From assembly GCA_006503475.1 (NCBI GenBank), contig RSEH01000119.1, positions 62,001-126,000 on the forward strand: 64,000 nucleotides of DNA. The letters are read 5' to 3'. Origin of the DNA: Stentor roeselii. Lineage: Eukaryota > Ciliophora > Heterotrichea > Heterotrichida > Stentoridae. Of this stretch, positions 7,717-16,393 are shown piece by piece (positions within the stretch are counted from its first letter, which is position 1; each line of letters begins with the position of its first letter). The translations under genes were made by a program, and so were the position numbers. Below the pieces are notes generated by a model. That model did no database searches. It was not told the origin of the DNA and was given only the letters and a program-made list of their open reading frames with translations.

Positions 7717-10032
7717 ATGTCAAGCGATAATAGGAAAAACTTTTACGACTATCATAACAACCCAAATTATGTCAAACTTCTTGGCAAAAATGAGCCCAGT
7801 TTTGTTTACACATCACTCTTCATGTCAATCTTGGAGCTGATAGCGATATTCAAAAACCATCCCAGACTCAATGGGCTAGGTAATCGATTTATTAAATGCT
7901 TACAAGATTCCGAATCATTCGACTCCGAACCTGGAACCATCAGTCTTTCCAATTACATCACTACAATCATACAAAAAGTTTCATCGAGCTCTTCAGTAAA
8001 TGAAGCACTTTACTTTGCACACTGGTATTGTGATCAAGAAGAGTCATATCCTTTCTACGCCCGTTCGATCAAAGCGATATTATTCAAAGAGTTCTATCTT
8101 GATCTTCAAATCAGACAGAAAATATTCTACAACAATTTCGATGATATTAAAAAATACTTGCTGAAGATATCACAAGTACTCGAAATTTGCATAAATTATT
8201 CAATCGATGAGAGTTTTAACTTCGAAAAATGCGGACAAAATGAATGTCCTAACATTTTCTTAGTAAGATGGTCGAATGGGTCATTTTGGGTGGTTTATCA
8301 TCGATCAATGATAAACTTTTTTACAAGTTTTCAAGAATCAGAGTTAGATACCTTTCCTTTTATCCATATTAATCCGTACCTTCCAGCAATAAACCCAGTA
8401 ACTTCAAGTCCTGCTGCCAATTCCTCTCAAGTATATCAACCAGTCCAAATGAATCCTCCTCCAGTAGAAAATTCTTCATCACCTTTGAGTAATTCAAGTT
8501 CAGACTCATTGAGTAAAAAGGCAGATGAAATAATCCAAGATGTAAAAAATTTAGAAATTTATCCAAAGATGATAATACCTGAGAACGAGATCATCAATAT
8601 TCCTGACCCTTTACCCCAAAAAAAATTAAGACCTTTTTTGAACTTAAGCCAAAATTTGAGTCAAAGTTTGGCAGATTTGAAGTTGAAGATGAATGAACCT
8701 CGTAAAAAAAATAAAAAAAAGAGAAACTTTGAGAAAAAGGCTCGGCCAGTACTTAACTTAGAAGAAAAAATCTTCATTAAGACCTTGAAAATCAATCATC
8801 TTCAGATAAAAAAGAGTGCTACTGGTGAAGCATCCAATCAAAAAATAATCGAAAATATAAATCCTTATTCAACTCATAAGGACCCGTATAAACCTCCTCA
8901 ATACTTACCAAAATACCCAACAAATGAATCGAAAATCCAACATTTCCAACCAAGTCCAATAAAAAAAATCTCAACACCAGATCAATTCGCAAACAAAAAT
9001 TCCTCAAACCAAAATATTGAACTAAACCCGAATTTCTCAAATAACCCGAATGCTTTCAATCAAAATGACGAAAGAAATCCTCAAGTTCATAAAGCCAGCA
9101 ATTCCTTCTCAAATCCCAACGTACTTCCCATAACTGCACTTCCATCTGGTCCTCCAGGAAATTCTCAAGCAGCAAACAACATAAACATGAATTTTCAGAA
9201 GCCCGGATCATTTCAAAACTTAAATCAACTGGGGTATATTCCAGCGCCTCCCCCAGGGTTGCCTACTGGCTCCATAGGTGGTAATCAGCCGGGATTACCC
9301 GGGAATCCTTTGCCAGGGGTAAACAATCCAAAAGTGAATAATCCTCCAATTGGGCCGCCTAATAATTTCGGAGCTGGCTCAGTATCAAACAACCCAAACG
9401 GAAATTTTCCGAACCCAGGATTCATTCCAGGCCAGAACTTTAATCAGAACCAAGTAATATTCATATAGTTCATGAACAATAATCCAAATATGCAGAATTT
9501 ATTAATGGTGCCTCAAGGATACAGCCCAGGTCTTACAATTCTAAATGATCAAAATCCTGGAATTGTGAATAATCCTCCTGCAGTGGGGCATCAAGGGTAT
9601 AATCCAGGTTTTAGTACAATTTTAAATAATCAAATTACTGGAAATGTGATTAATCCTCCTGGAATGGGTCATCAAGGATACAATCCAGGTTTTACAGTTC
9701 TAAACAATCAAAATCCTGGAATTGTGAATAATCCTCCTGCAGTGGGGCATCAAGGATATAATACAGGTTTTAGTACAATTCTAAATAATCAAATTCCTGG
9801 AAATGTGATTAATCCTCCTGGAATCGGTCATCAAGGATACAGCCCAGGTCTTGGAATTCTAAACAATCATAATATTGGAGCTGTGAACGCACCTCCAGGA
9901 ATGACTCCAGGGACAGTAATGATAAACCCAAATTCTCCAGCAGGACAAAATAATCCAGGCATGAATGTCGGAACAATGATGTTTAAAACTGGCATCCCTT
10001 ACGGCATGACTCCTTCAAATCAATTTAAATAG
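7717..10032 (+). CDS. Low-complexity Asn/Pro/Gly repeat protein with an N-terminal globular domain (two exons)
   Basis: Exons 7717-9453 and 9469-10032 encode 766 residues. The 15-nt intron GTAATATTCATATAG removes the apparent stop at 9466-9468 and joins ...NQNQ to FMNNNPN... in frame. Residues 1-200 form a globular, possibly helical domain that I do not recognise (conserved-looking CGQNECPN, then FLVRWSNGSFWVVYH). After it comes a long disordered stretch, Ser/Pro-rich, then basic (KKKNKKKRN near 330), then N/P/G/Q-rich. Exon 2 holds an alternating tandem repeat of 26- and 27-residue units around the core HQGY(N/S)PG..ILNNQ..G.V.NPP. The composition resembles prion-like or condensate-forming RNA-associated proteins, but the function is unknown. 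Confidence 0.8.
9454..9468 (+). other. 15-nt spliceosomal intron
   Basis: GTAATATTCATATAG, with GTA at the 5' end, A at position 10 and TAG at the 3' end. Removing it restores one frame across an in-frame TAG, and both flanks have the same low-complexity composition. Confidence 0.9.
9511..9906 (+). repeat. Higher-order coding repeat: alternating 78/81-bp units (A-B-A-B-A)
   Basis: Units begin at 9511 (A, 78 bp), 9589 (B, 81 bp), 9670 (A, 78 bp), 9748 (B, 81 bp) and 9829 (A, diverging after about 78 bp). A units read ...GIVNNPPAVG and B units ...NVINPPG(M/I)G. A-B pairs therefore repeat with a 159-bp period, showing that expansion duplicated a dimer rather than single units. The two B units are nearly identical. 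Confidence 0.85.
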
Positions 10033-10149
10033 TTAGAAAACATAATCAAATCCCATAAATATCCAAACATTCTCCCAAAACCTCCAAATTTTCTAAACCA
10101 CTAAAAAGTCATAATCCTTCATCATTCATCACTCCATCCATAATAGCAA

Positions 10150-12267
10150 ATGCTGAAATTCCTACGACGTCTTTATCATTTCGAGTCACTCGAGTCTAAA
10201 TGGCAAACTCACTGGAAATCAGTAAAATCATCAAGGTCAGGTCCAAAGTACTACTGCCTGTCCATGTTTCCATACCCATCAGGTTCCCTTCACATCGGCC
10301 ACGTGCGAGTTTATTCAATTTCTGACACAATGTCTCGTTTTCACCACCTGCGAAGCCGAGACGTGCTCCACCCGATGGGTTGGGACTCATTCGGTTTGCC
10401 AGCTGAAAACGCGGCGTTGGAAAGAGGAATCCCAGCGAAGGACTGGACAAGTTCAAATATTTCTCAAATGAAGTCTCAAATGCAGAGCCTGGGGCTGAAC
10501 TTTGACTGGTCGCGAGAACTTTCGACGAGTTCTGAAGATTACTACAAATGGACACAGTGGATTTTTCTTAATCTCTTTCAACAGGGACTGGCCTATCGCA
10601 AAGAAGGGTATATCAACTGGGACCCTGTTCAAAAAACTGTACTTGCTAATGAACAGGTTGATAGTGAAGGACGGTCTTGGAGGTCTGGAGCTGTTGTTGA
10701 AAGGAAACTTATGAATCAGTGGTATTTCAAAATCACGAGATATGCCGAGGAATTACTTAGTGGACTTGATGGACTTCAATGGCCGAAAAATGTGATTGAA
10801 ATGCAAAAAGGATGGATTGGGAAGACTGAAGGGAAGCAGTTTTACTTTGAAAGTGATGCAGGTGGTTTGCAGGTTTTCACAAATAAAATCGAGCTCTTAA
10901 TGGGAGTGAAGTTCCTGGCCCTTGCACCTGAGCATCAAGCAGTTCAAAACTACGCGACCAGTGAAGAATGGGACCTGATAACTCCCATGACCTACAAGAG
11001 TGACATCGATCGAAAAGAAAGTAAAAAAACCGTGATTCTAAGCCAAGTAAAAGCAAAGCACCCAATAACAGGAGCTGAAATTCCTGTCGTCGTTGGAGAG
11101 TACGTCTTACTCGACCAATCTGCAGGTTGTTTAATGGGCATACCTGGGCACGACCCTCGTGACCTGCTCGTTGCCCAGGCCCTAGGCCTGGGCGTGTTAA
11201 AAGTAGTGAAAGACGGGGTGATGATAAACTCAAACGCCTTTGACGGTATGAAAGTAGAGCAGGCCAGAGTCAAACTAGAAGCCGCAGTGAAAGCAGAGCC
11301 CGCTGTCAACTACAAGATGAAGGACTGGCTGGTCTCACGTCAGCGACATTGGGGAGTCCCAGTTCCCATCATCCACTGCGATATCTGCGGAAAAGTCCCG
11401 GACTGGAACCTTCCAGTGACTCTTCCAAATCCTGAGGATAAAGAAAGCTGGATGAATGTTCACTGTCCACTTTGTGGAGCAGAGTCAAAACGGGACTCAG
11501 ACACACTTGATACTTTTGTAGATAGTGCCTGGTACTACCTGCGATACCTCGACCCAAAGAACTCAGAAGTACTGGTTGATAGAGAATATGCGAATAAATG
11601 GACACCTGTTGATTTGTACATCGGGGGGACTGAACATGCCATCATGCATTTGCTGTACTCAAGATTTATTCATAAGTTTTTAAGAGATGTCAAAGTTGTA
11701 TCGTCATCTGAACCTTTTCAAGAACTTCTCACTCAAGGACTTGTACTTGGAAAGACTTTTAGTTTGAATGGAAAGTACCTGAAAGAAGAAGAAGCGGAAA
11801 ATAATCCTGAGGTTCAGGTAAAATATGAAAAAATGTCAAAGTCTAAGTTAAACGGAGTGTCTCCTGAAGAGATTAGAAAGGAATGGGGAGCTGATACTTT
11901 GAAACTTGCTGTTCTTTTCGCAGCACCTAGTGAAAAAGATGTTGAGTGGGATGGGAATTTATTGAAAACTATGAAAAATTGGCTTAATTCGATTTATAAT
12001 CTGAAAGTTGATGATTCTGATTATTTTGACGCGAAGAAGCTGAAGAAAGAGGTTAGTCGGGCAGTGGAGGGGAAAAAGTTGCATGTTGCGATTGCGAGAT
12101 TGATGGAGTATTTTCATCTTTTGAAGAAAACTCCAGCGAAATCGAATTATCAAGAGTTTTTGATCATGCTTTATCCATTTGCCCCTCACTTATCATCTGA
12201 GCTCTACTCACGAGAGTTCTCAGAAGACGTGCGAGATTCTCACTGGCCAAGTATCGAAAATCCTTAA
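10150..12267 (+). CDS. LARS2: Leucyl-tRNA synthetase, bacterial/mitochondrial type
   Basis: A 705-residue class Ia synthetase that charges tRNA-Leu. Visible: an Arg-containing N-terminus (MLKFLRRLYHF) that may be a short mitochondrial presequence; PYPSGSLHIGHV with the HIGH signature at about 48-51; the MGWDSFGLPAENAA block; an inserted CP1 editing domain (about 235-375); a Cys4 zinc-like site (CDICGKVPDW..., CPLCG); LDTFVDSAWYYLR; and KMSKSKLNGV at about 561. The editing domain keeps GHDPRD, but its threonine-rich motif is degenerate (TNKIELLMG where bacteria have TTRPDTFMG), as in mitochondrial LeuRS. The protein stops soon after the start of the anticodon-binding helices (YPFAPHLSSELY) and lacks the usual C-terminal domain, so it is about 150 residues shorter than bacterial LeuRS. 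Confidence 0.93.
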   Translation: MLKFLRRLYHFESLESKWQTHWKSVKSSRSGPKYYCLSMFPYPSGSLHIGHVRVYSISDTMSRFHHLRSRDVLHPMGWDSFGLPAENAALERGIPAKDWTSSNISQMKSQMQSLGLNFDWSRELSTSSEDYYKWTQWIFLNLFQQGLAYRKEGYINWDPVQKTVLANEQVDSEGRSWRSGAVVERKLMNQWYFKITRYAEELLSGLDGLQWPKNVIEMQKGWIGKTEGKQFYFESDAGGLQVFTNKIELLMGVKFLALAPEHQAVQNYATSEEWDLITPMTYKSDIDRKESKKTVILSQVKAKHPITGAEIPVVVGEYVLLDQSAGCLMGIPGHDPRDLLVAQALGLGVLKVVKDGVMINSNAFDGMKVEQARVKLEAAVKAEPAVNYKMKDWLVSRQRHWGVPVPIIHCDICGKVPDWNLPVTLPNPEDKESWMNVHCPLCGAESKRDSDTLDTFVDSAWYYLRYLDPKNSEVLVDREYANKWTPVDLYIGGTEHAIMHLLYSRFIHKFLRDVKVVSSSEPFQELLTQGLVLGKTFSLNGKYLKEEEAENNPEVQVKYEKMSKSKLNGVSPEEIRKEWGADTLKLAVLFAAPSEKDVEWDGNLLKTMKNWLNSIYNLKVDDSDYFDAKKLKKEVSRAVEGKKLHVAIARLMEYFHLLKKTPAKSNYQEFLIMLYPFAPHLSSELYSREFSEDVRDSHWPSIENP

Positions 12268-12349
12268 ATGATTTCATCCATTCAAATTATTAATAATAGT
12301 CAATTTAAATTACTTTTTTTCCGACCTGAATATAATAAATCATTGGTCG

Positions 12350-12664
12350 ATGAGCTCAGAAGACTTAGAACTGATCGAAAATCGACCTTCACTTGCAAGC
12401 ACAGCCGATTCTGACCAATCAACAGACGACAATCTAATCAAATTCAAAGTAAACCCAGTAATAGTCGACCTCTTTGAAAATTTTTCAAGCGAGGTCCAAG
12501 AAATTTACCAGTCACTGCCCGAGCGCCTTTCATCCTTACTGGAGCTGTTGGAAGGTGAAATCGACCCGGTGAACGTTCGTGAATATAAAAGTTTCTCTTC
12601 TACCCCCGTCAGCCTGATCAGTCTCAGGCGTTCTGAACTGTTTAGAAGACGAACAGTAGTTTAA
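12350..12664 (+). CDS. Small hypothetical protein, 104 aa
   Basis: An intact ATG frame with coding-like composition in a gap that fits a small gene: 82 bp after the LeuRS stop and 58 bp before the convergent DnaJ stop. The N-terminus is acidic and Ser-rich, the middle helical (VIVDLFENFSSEVQEIYQSL), and the last 25 residues Arg/Ser-rich (SLRRSELFRRRTVV). No domain is recognised. It is probably a real gene, but the evidence is only composition and spacing. Confidence 0.55.
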   Translation: MSSEDLELIENRPSLASTADSDQSTDDNLIKFKVNPVIVDLFENFSSEVQEIYQSLPERLSSLLELLEGEIDPVNVREYKSFSSTPVSLISLRRSELFRRRTVV

Positions 12665-12722
12665 TGATCTTACATGTAATGCTTAGTAATCTCGCCATCT
12701 CATTACTTTCTTTCATTATTTA

Positions 12723-13997
12723 CTAAAAGATAACTCCTGAGCATTGAACCCTCTGCCCACCCGCCAGTCTTGGGTCTTCTTCTTCATCTTCTTTGTAGTC
12801 AGAATGAATAGTCGTCTCATTTTCAGTCACTTGTGACTTGTCATAAGGAATAGTCTTCAAAGCGCCTTCAAGATTCATCATCGCTCGGTCACCAGGCAAG
12901 GCAGAGACCAGTTTATCAAGAAGACTCACTTCCAGACTTCCCGGTGCAGGGAACTCGACTTCAAAGTGAATGAAAAGGTTTCCAAATTTGTAAGGAGTTT
13001 TCATTAAAGGCATTCCTAACTCTTCCACTGTTCGAATATCATCTGGTTTCACGATGTCTCCAGCGAGGCCTTCAATGATTTTGACTCCGTCAAAATGGTC
13101 GATTTTCAGCTTGTACCCGGTGAGGGCTTCTTTAAGCGAAATCTTCGCGTTCATCACGAGGTCGGCTTTTTTGCGTTTGAAGACTGGGTGCTCGGCTTCC
13201 TCGATGATGACCACCAAGTCTCCTGGTCGAAGACCTGGCTGCTCGTCGGCTTCGCCGTAAAAAGTGTATTTGTGGTGATGGGGACAGCCTTTGTCTACTA
13301 CTACTTCTATCACTTTCTTCTCGCTTACTGTCCTGTTTCCTTTGCATTTCTTGCATTTGTGCTTCGGGTCTATGCTCTTCCCTGCTCCTCTGCAGTCATC
13401 GCAGGGACCTGATGATTGGGAATACATACCTGGACCTAGTTGGACTAACTTTGTCACGTGACCTCGACCTTTGCACTCTGAACATACTGTCACTTTACTA
13501 CCACCTTGACCACCGCAGTCGCTGCATGTTCTGTCCCGTGATATGGCTAGTTTTTTGGTTATACCGTTGTACAGGTCACCCAGTTGAACAGTCAACTTAT
13601 GGCCGACATCAGGCGATTTCTTTTCACCTCCTCTCTGCTTATTCCGTCCACCCCCCGAAAGCATTTCAAAAAGATCCTGAGGTCCATGATCATGAGCTCC
13701 CATGCCAGAATTGATTCCTTTTTCTCCATACCGATCATAAACTTTCCTCTTATCAGGATCCGACAAGATTTCAGCAGCATGAGTGATTTCAGCAAAAAGT
13801 TTAGGGTCTCCTCCCTTATCCGGATGTTTGGTCTTCGCAAGTACTCTGTACTTTTTCTTGATTTCCGCACAAGAGGCAGTCTTAGGTACTTCCAGCAATT
13901 TATAAAAGCCTTCATTGTCGACTTCTTCAGGACTGTCTCTGCCATGTCCATGCATTCCATGTCCAAAGAACTCTCCGAAAGGAAACCCGCCGAACAT
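12723..13997 (-). CDS. Type I (class A) DnaJ/Hsp40 co-chaperone
   Basis: A 424-residue cytosolic-type Hsp40 that delivers clients to Hsp70 and stimulates its ATPase. Visible: J domain (about 28-90) with HPD at about 58-60; a linker with Gly; a zinc-finger region (about 150-225) with four CxxCxGx(G/R) motifs (CSDCGGQG, CSECKGRG, CDDCRGAG, CKKCKGNR; the last ends in R); and C-terminal substrate-binding domains (GLRPGDLVVIIEE, RKKADLVMNAKISLKEAL). Eukaryotic DNAJA proteins usually end with a farnesylated CaaX box. Here the Cys in RVQCSGVIF is seven residues... more exactly five residues from the end, so no canonical CaaX remains. Several long antisense frames lie over this gene and are shadows of its composition. 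Confidence 0.95.
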   Translation of the reverse strand: MFGGFPFGEFFGHGMHGHGRDSPEEVDNEGFYKLLEVPKTASCAEIKKKYRVLAKTKHPDKGGDPKLFAEITHAAEILSDPDKRKVYDRYGEKGINSGMGAHDHGPQDLFEMLSGGGRNKQRGGEKKSPDVGHKLTVQLGDLYNGITKKLAISRDRTCSDCGGQGGSKVTVCSECKGRGHVTKLVQLGPGMYSQSSGPCDDCRGAGKSIDPKHKCKKCKGNRTVSEKKVIEVVVDKGCPHHHKYTFYGEADEQPGLRPGDLVVIIEEAEHPVFKRKKADLVMNAKISLKEALTGYKLKIDHFDGVKIIEGLAGDIVKPDDIRTVEELGMPLMKTPYKFGNLFIHFEVEFPAPGSLEVSLLDKLVSALPGDRAMMNLEGALKTIPYDKSQVTENETTIHSDYKEDEEEDPRLAGGQRVQCSGVIF

Positions 13998-14026
13998 ATT
14001 TTATTTCTAGAAAGTTCTATATTTTG

Positions 14027-14458
14027 CTAAAAAGAACTGTTTATAAACTCGTTATAGTCAACCATTCCGTTCTCATTAGTGAAGTGTCGCATATGGTCAA
14101 TAAGAAATTCTTGCTCTTTAGGTTCACTTACGTGACTTCTGATAAGTTCTTCTACTTTAGATATGTGAAGGTTTTTATCAGCGTCACTAAGTAAAAGAAA
14201 GCCTTTTCTTATTTCTTCGCTTGTGTATTCTTGACTAACACAGCGCATTTTAAAGAGTTTTAAAAAGTCGTCAAGAGTTGCTGTTTCTCGTGATTCGAAG
14301 ACAATGTTGATGTACTTTTCCATTTCTTCTGATGATGGGTGTAACTGAACGAGTTCAAACATTTCACGAAGTTTATCTTTAGTGATTTTTCCTTGTTTCG
14401 CATAGAGGTTGAAAATATCTCTATAGTGGATCTTATTGCCTACCAAGCCGTGACTCAT
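14027..14458 (-). CDS. EF-hand (calmodulin/centrin-superfamily) protein
   Basis: A 143-residue protein with four-EF-hand size and helical phasing. Loop-like segments include SDADKNLHISKVEELI (near 92-107) and NENGMVDYNEFI (near 128-139). The latter keeps the Gly, hydrophobic and Glu positions and best fits a Ca2+-binding loop. The first two hands look degenerate. It is probably a calcium sensor or light-chain-like subunit. The start ATG is 18 bp from the divergent ATG at 14477, and the stop is 29 bp from the DnaJ start on the same strand. Confidence 0.78.
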   Translation of the reverse strand: MSHGLVGNKIHYRDIFNLYAKQGKITKDKLREMFELVQLHPSSEEMEKYINIVFESRETATLDDFLKLFKMRCVSQEYTSEEIRKGFLLLSDADKNLHISKVEELIRSHVSEPKEQEFLIDHMRHFTNENGMVDYNEFINSSF

Positions 14459-14476
14459 TTTTATATAGTTAAAGAA

Positions 14477-14857
14477 ATGACGACTCCTCCTCGGACTGAG
14501 TTTTTTGAAACGTTTCAGAGTCCCTTCAGAAAAGACCCTTTTTCATCGGGAGAGATAAACTTCAAGAAAACCGAACTGTCAATGGAAATCGGTCTGAGCC
14601 ATAAAGAATCGTTTTTAAAAGATGAAGATTTAGAACCTCTTGAATTTGTTTCAGCTGAACTTGATGCACTTGATTTGAGTGTCATTCCTGTTGACTCTGC
14701 TTCTATGATGAAGGCTTCAGTTTTAGATGAGAGTCATTCAGTAGACAATCCTAATAATCTCAAACCTTTGGTCTTAGAAAATACCGGGATTAGAACGAAA
14801 GGATGGTGCAAAAGCTGTGTTTGTCAAGGAAAAGAAGACTTTTGCAGGGTTATGTAA
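14477..14857 (+). CDS. Small hypothetical protein with a C-terminal Cys cluster, 126 aa
   Basis: I chose the ATG at 14477 (MTTPPRTEFF); the frame stays open upstream to 14393 but runs into the divergent EF-hand gene. The body is acidic and Ser-rich, probably disordered. It ends with GWCKSCVCQGKEDFCRVM: four Cys in the last 16 residues, which could bind metal, be lipidated or form a short zinc knuckle. No family is recognised. Confidence 0.65.
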   Translation: MTTPPRTEFFETFQSPFRKDPFSSGEINFKKTELSMEIGLSHKESFLKDEDLEPLEFVSAELDALDLSVIPVDSASMMKASVLDESHSVDNPNNLKPLVLENTGIRTKGWCKSCVCQGKEDFCRVM

Positions 14858-14972
14858 TTTAGTGTTATTTAAACCCAGCGTAATGTAGAAAGATAATTAA
14901 TTTATACTGAAAGTTTAAATCGATTGAAAAAATTCTTCATTTCTGAATCTCTGAAGACCTCAATAATCAAAA

Positions 14973-15446
14973 ATGAATGAAAGTGACTCAATTTACAACG
15001 TTTCATTCGAAGGAGTTTTCAACTCTTCCCACTTCATCTACGGCTACGAGTTAAAAGAAGAGCTCCACGGGCACAACTACATAATTTCCTACAAACTTCA
15101 AACCCCAAGCACCTTCCTAAACGAGAAACTAAAATCAAGCCTTTCCTCAATCTGCAAAGAAATGAACAACAAAGTCTTAATCGCTTTAAACTGCCCAACA
15201 GTAACAACTCAACTAACAGAATCAACAGTTCAAGTATTTCTTCCAAACAACACTTTTTACTCCTTTCCATCAACCAGCTGCTACATAATGACTGAAATAA
15301 ACAGCACAGCAGAGTGCATTGCGAGGTTCTTCTTTTCATCGACTCAGAACGACCTAGAGTCAGACTGGATCAGTGCAAAAGTGACAGTGGCTGAGATATT
15401 CGAGCAACAAGAAGCGATTTTTAAAGTCCGTAATCTTAACACCTAA
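14973..15446 (+). CDS. 6-pyruvoyl-tetrahydropterin synthase-like (PTPS/QueD family) enzyme
   Basis: A 157-residue T-fold protein. Zinc ligands are visible: His20 in FNSSH, and His32 plus His34 in LHGHNY. The C-terminal VTVAEIFEQQEAIF matches the family's conserved V-x-E-T/I-...-A block. Family members turn dihydroneopterin triphosphate into tetrahydropterin or carboxy-tetrahydropterin. The catalytic Cys that canonical PTPS and QueD carry four residues before the HxH is absent (Lys28), with Glu26, Glu29 and Glu30 nearby, so this may be a variant activity such as the Cys-less PTPS-III-like group. Its TAA overlaps the stop codon of the convergent gene (TAG, complement of 15443-15445). Confidence 0.85.
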   Translation: MNESDSIYNVSFEGVFNSSHFIYGYELKEELHGHNYIISYKLQTPSTFLNEKLKSSLSSICKEMNNKVLIALNCPTVTTQLTESTVQVFLPNNTFYSFPSTSCYIMTEINSTAECIARFFFSSTQNDLESDWISAKVTVAEIFEQQEAIFKVRNLNT

Positions 15447-16387
15447 TTATTTACTATTCCCAACGGCGCGAAGACCTCAGACAAGCCCTCGACGCCGAGT
15501 AAGGATAAGCCAACAAGGCCGAGGTAGCTGTGGGTCAGGTCAGGGCGTCCGATGTCAGGGTATTTTGAAAAACCGCCGAAGGGAGTTTCACATTCTGAGT
15601 AGAAATCTCGGTTTTCATTAGATATGTAATGCTTCGCTCCGAGGAGGGAAAGGGAAAGACCGATCCAGTAACCGTAACAAGTGTCTTCTGCTTTTCCTGG
15701 ACGACCGCTGAACCCCTGACCTTGTCTCATTACCAGCCATTCAATTAACTCTTCTTTTCTTTCAACTTCACACAAGTTTCCCATCAGGTGCAAGGAACTC
15801 AAGGCACAATAAGTTCCGCCACCATGTGCTTCAAAACCAGGGAAAATAGAAAAACCGCCTTCGTAGGTCTGACAAGATAGAATAAAATGAGTGAGAAGGG
15901 ATTTGTCGATGCCTTCCCAATTTTCTAATAAGTGGCAAATCGCACAGAGACAGTAAACGAATCGAATATCATTTTCACTGCTTCCTGGGTGGGACTTGAC
16001 AGAACCGACTGATGTGACTTGCTGGCTTATTGATTCAATTATTTCCTTTTTAGAGACTCGTGAGAAGTCATCATCGAAAAGCTTCAAAATGCACAAAGCG
16101 CTGTAGGTACTTGCAAGACTTGCATAGTCCCACTCACTTTTTTTTTCAATATTCGCAGAAGAATTCGCACGAAAACCAGCGAATGGAACACATGTCACTT
16201 GTTGAGAATAAATCCAGTCAACTATCGATGCCCTTGAATCAACAGGCAAGGCTTTTAATAGTTTTAAACCTGAGAATATGAAAAAAAGACCCGTCATGTA
16301 TGATGAATGGGCTTGTTCTGGTAAGCCTTTTAGAAGAGACTCGAAGTACTTTTGGTGCTTTTGTAAAGAAATTTTCAAACTTTCCAT
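15443..16387 (-). CDS. PGGT1B: Geranylgeranyltransferase type I beta subunit
   Basis: A 314-residue protein prenyltransferase beta subunit made of alpha-alpha barrel repeats (QQVTCVPFAGFR, CQTYEGGFSIFPGFEAHGGG, MRQGQGFSGRPGKAEDTC, TPFGGFSKYPDIG). Zinc ligands are visible as Asp and Cys in EDTCYGYW and His in LTHSYLGLVGLSL. GFSGRPGKAEDTCYGYWIG and the closing HSYLGLVGLSL fit GGTase-I beta better than the farnesyl or Rab type. With its alpha subunit it attaches geranylgeranyl to CaaL proteins such as Rho GTPases. The ATG is 6 bp from the divergent ATG of the next gene, and the stop overlaps that of the PTPS-like gene. Confidence 0.93.
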   Translation of the reverse strand: MESLKISLQKHQKYFESLLKGLPEQAHSSYMTGLFFIFSGLKLLKALPVDSRASIVDWIYSQQVTCVPFAGFRANSSANIEKKSEWDYASLASTYSALCILKLFDDDFSRVSKKEIIESISQQVTSVGSVKSHPGSSENDIRFVYCLCAICHLLENWEGIDKSLLTHFILSCQTYEGGFSIFPGFEAHGGGTYCALSSLHLMGNLCEVERKEELIEWLVMRQGQGFSGRPGKAEDTCYGYWIGLSLSLLGAKHYISNENRDFYSECETPFGGFSKYPDIGRPDLTHSYLGLVGLSLLGVEGLSEVFAPLGIVNN

Positions 16388-16393
16388 ATATAA

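Noticed and set aside
10196-11605. Several minus-strand frames of 78-119 codons inside the LeuRS gene
   Set aside because: The sense strand is an unbroken synthetase; the antisense frames use atypical codons and overlap one another.
12723-12740. Possible C-terminal 15-nt intron in DnaJ that would give a CaaX end
   Set aside because: No GT lies 15 or 16 nt before the TAG; the gene model is kept as ending QCSGVIF.
13412-14030. Long plus-strand frames (100 and 148 codons) over the DnaJ gene
   Set aside because: The minus strand is a full-length DnaJ with HPD and zinc motifs; the plus frames have no recognisable content and arise from its composition.
14840-14860. Possible intron GTTATGTAATTTAG at the end of the Cys-tail gene
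   Set aside because: It is 14 nt, lacks GTA and gives no convincing extension.
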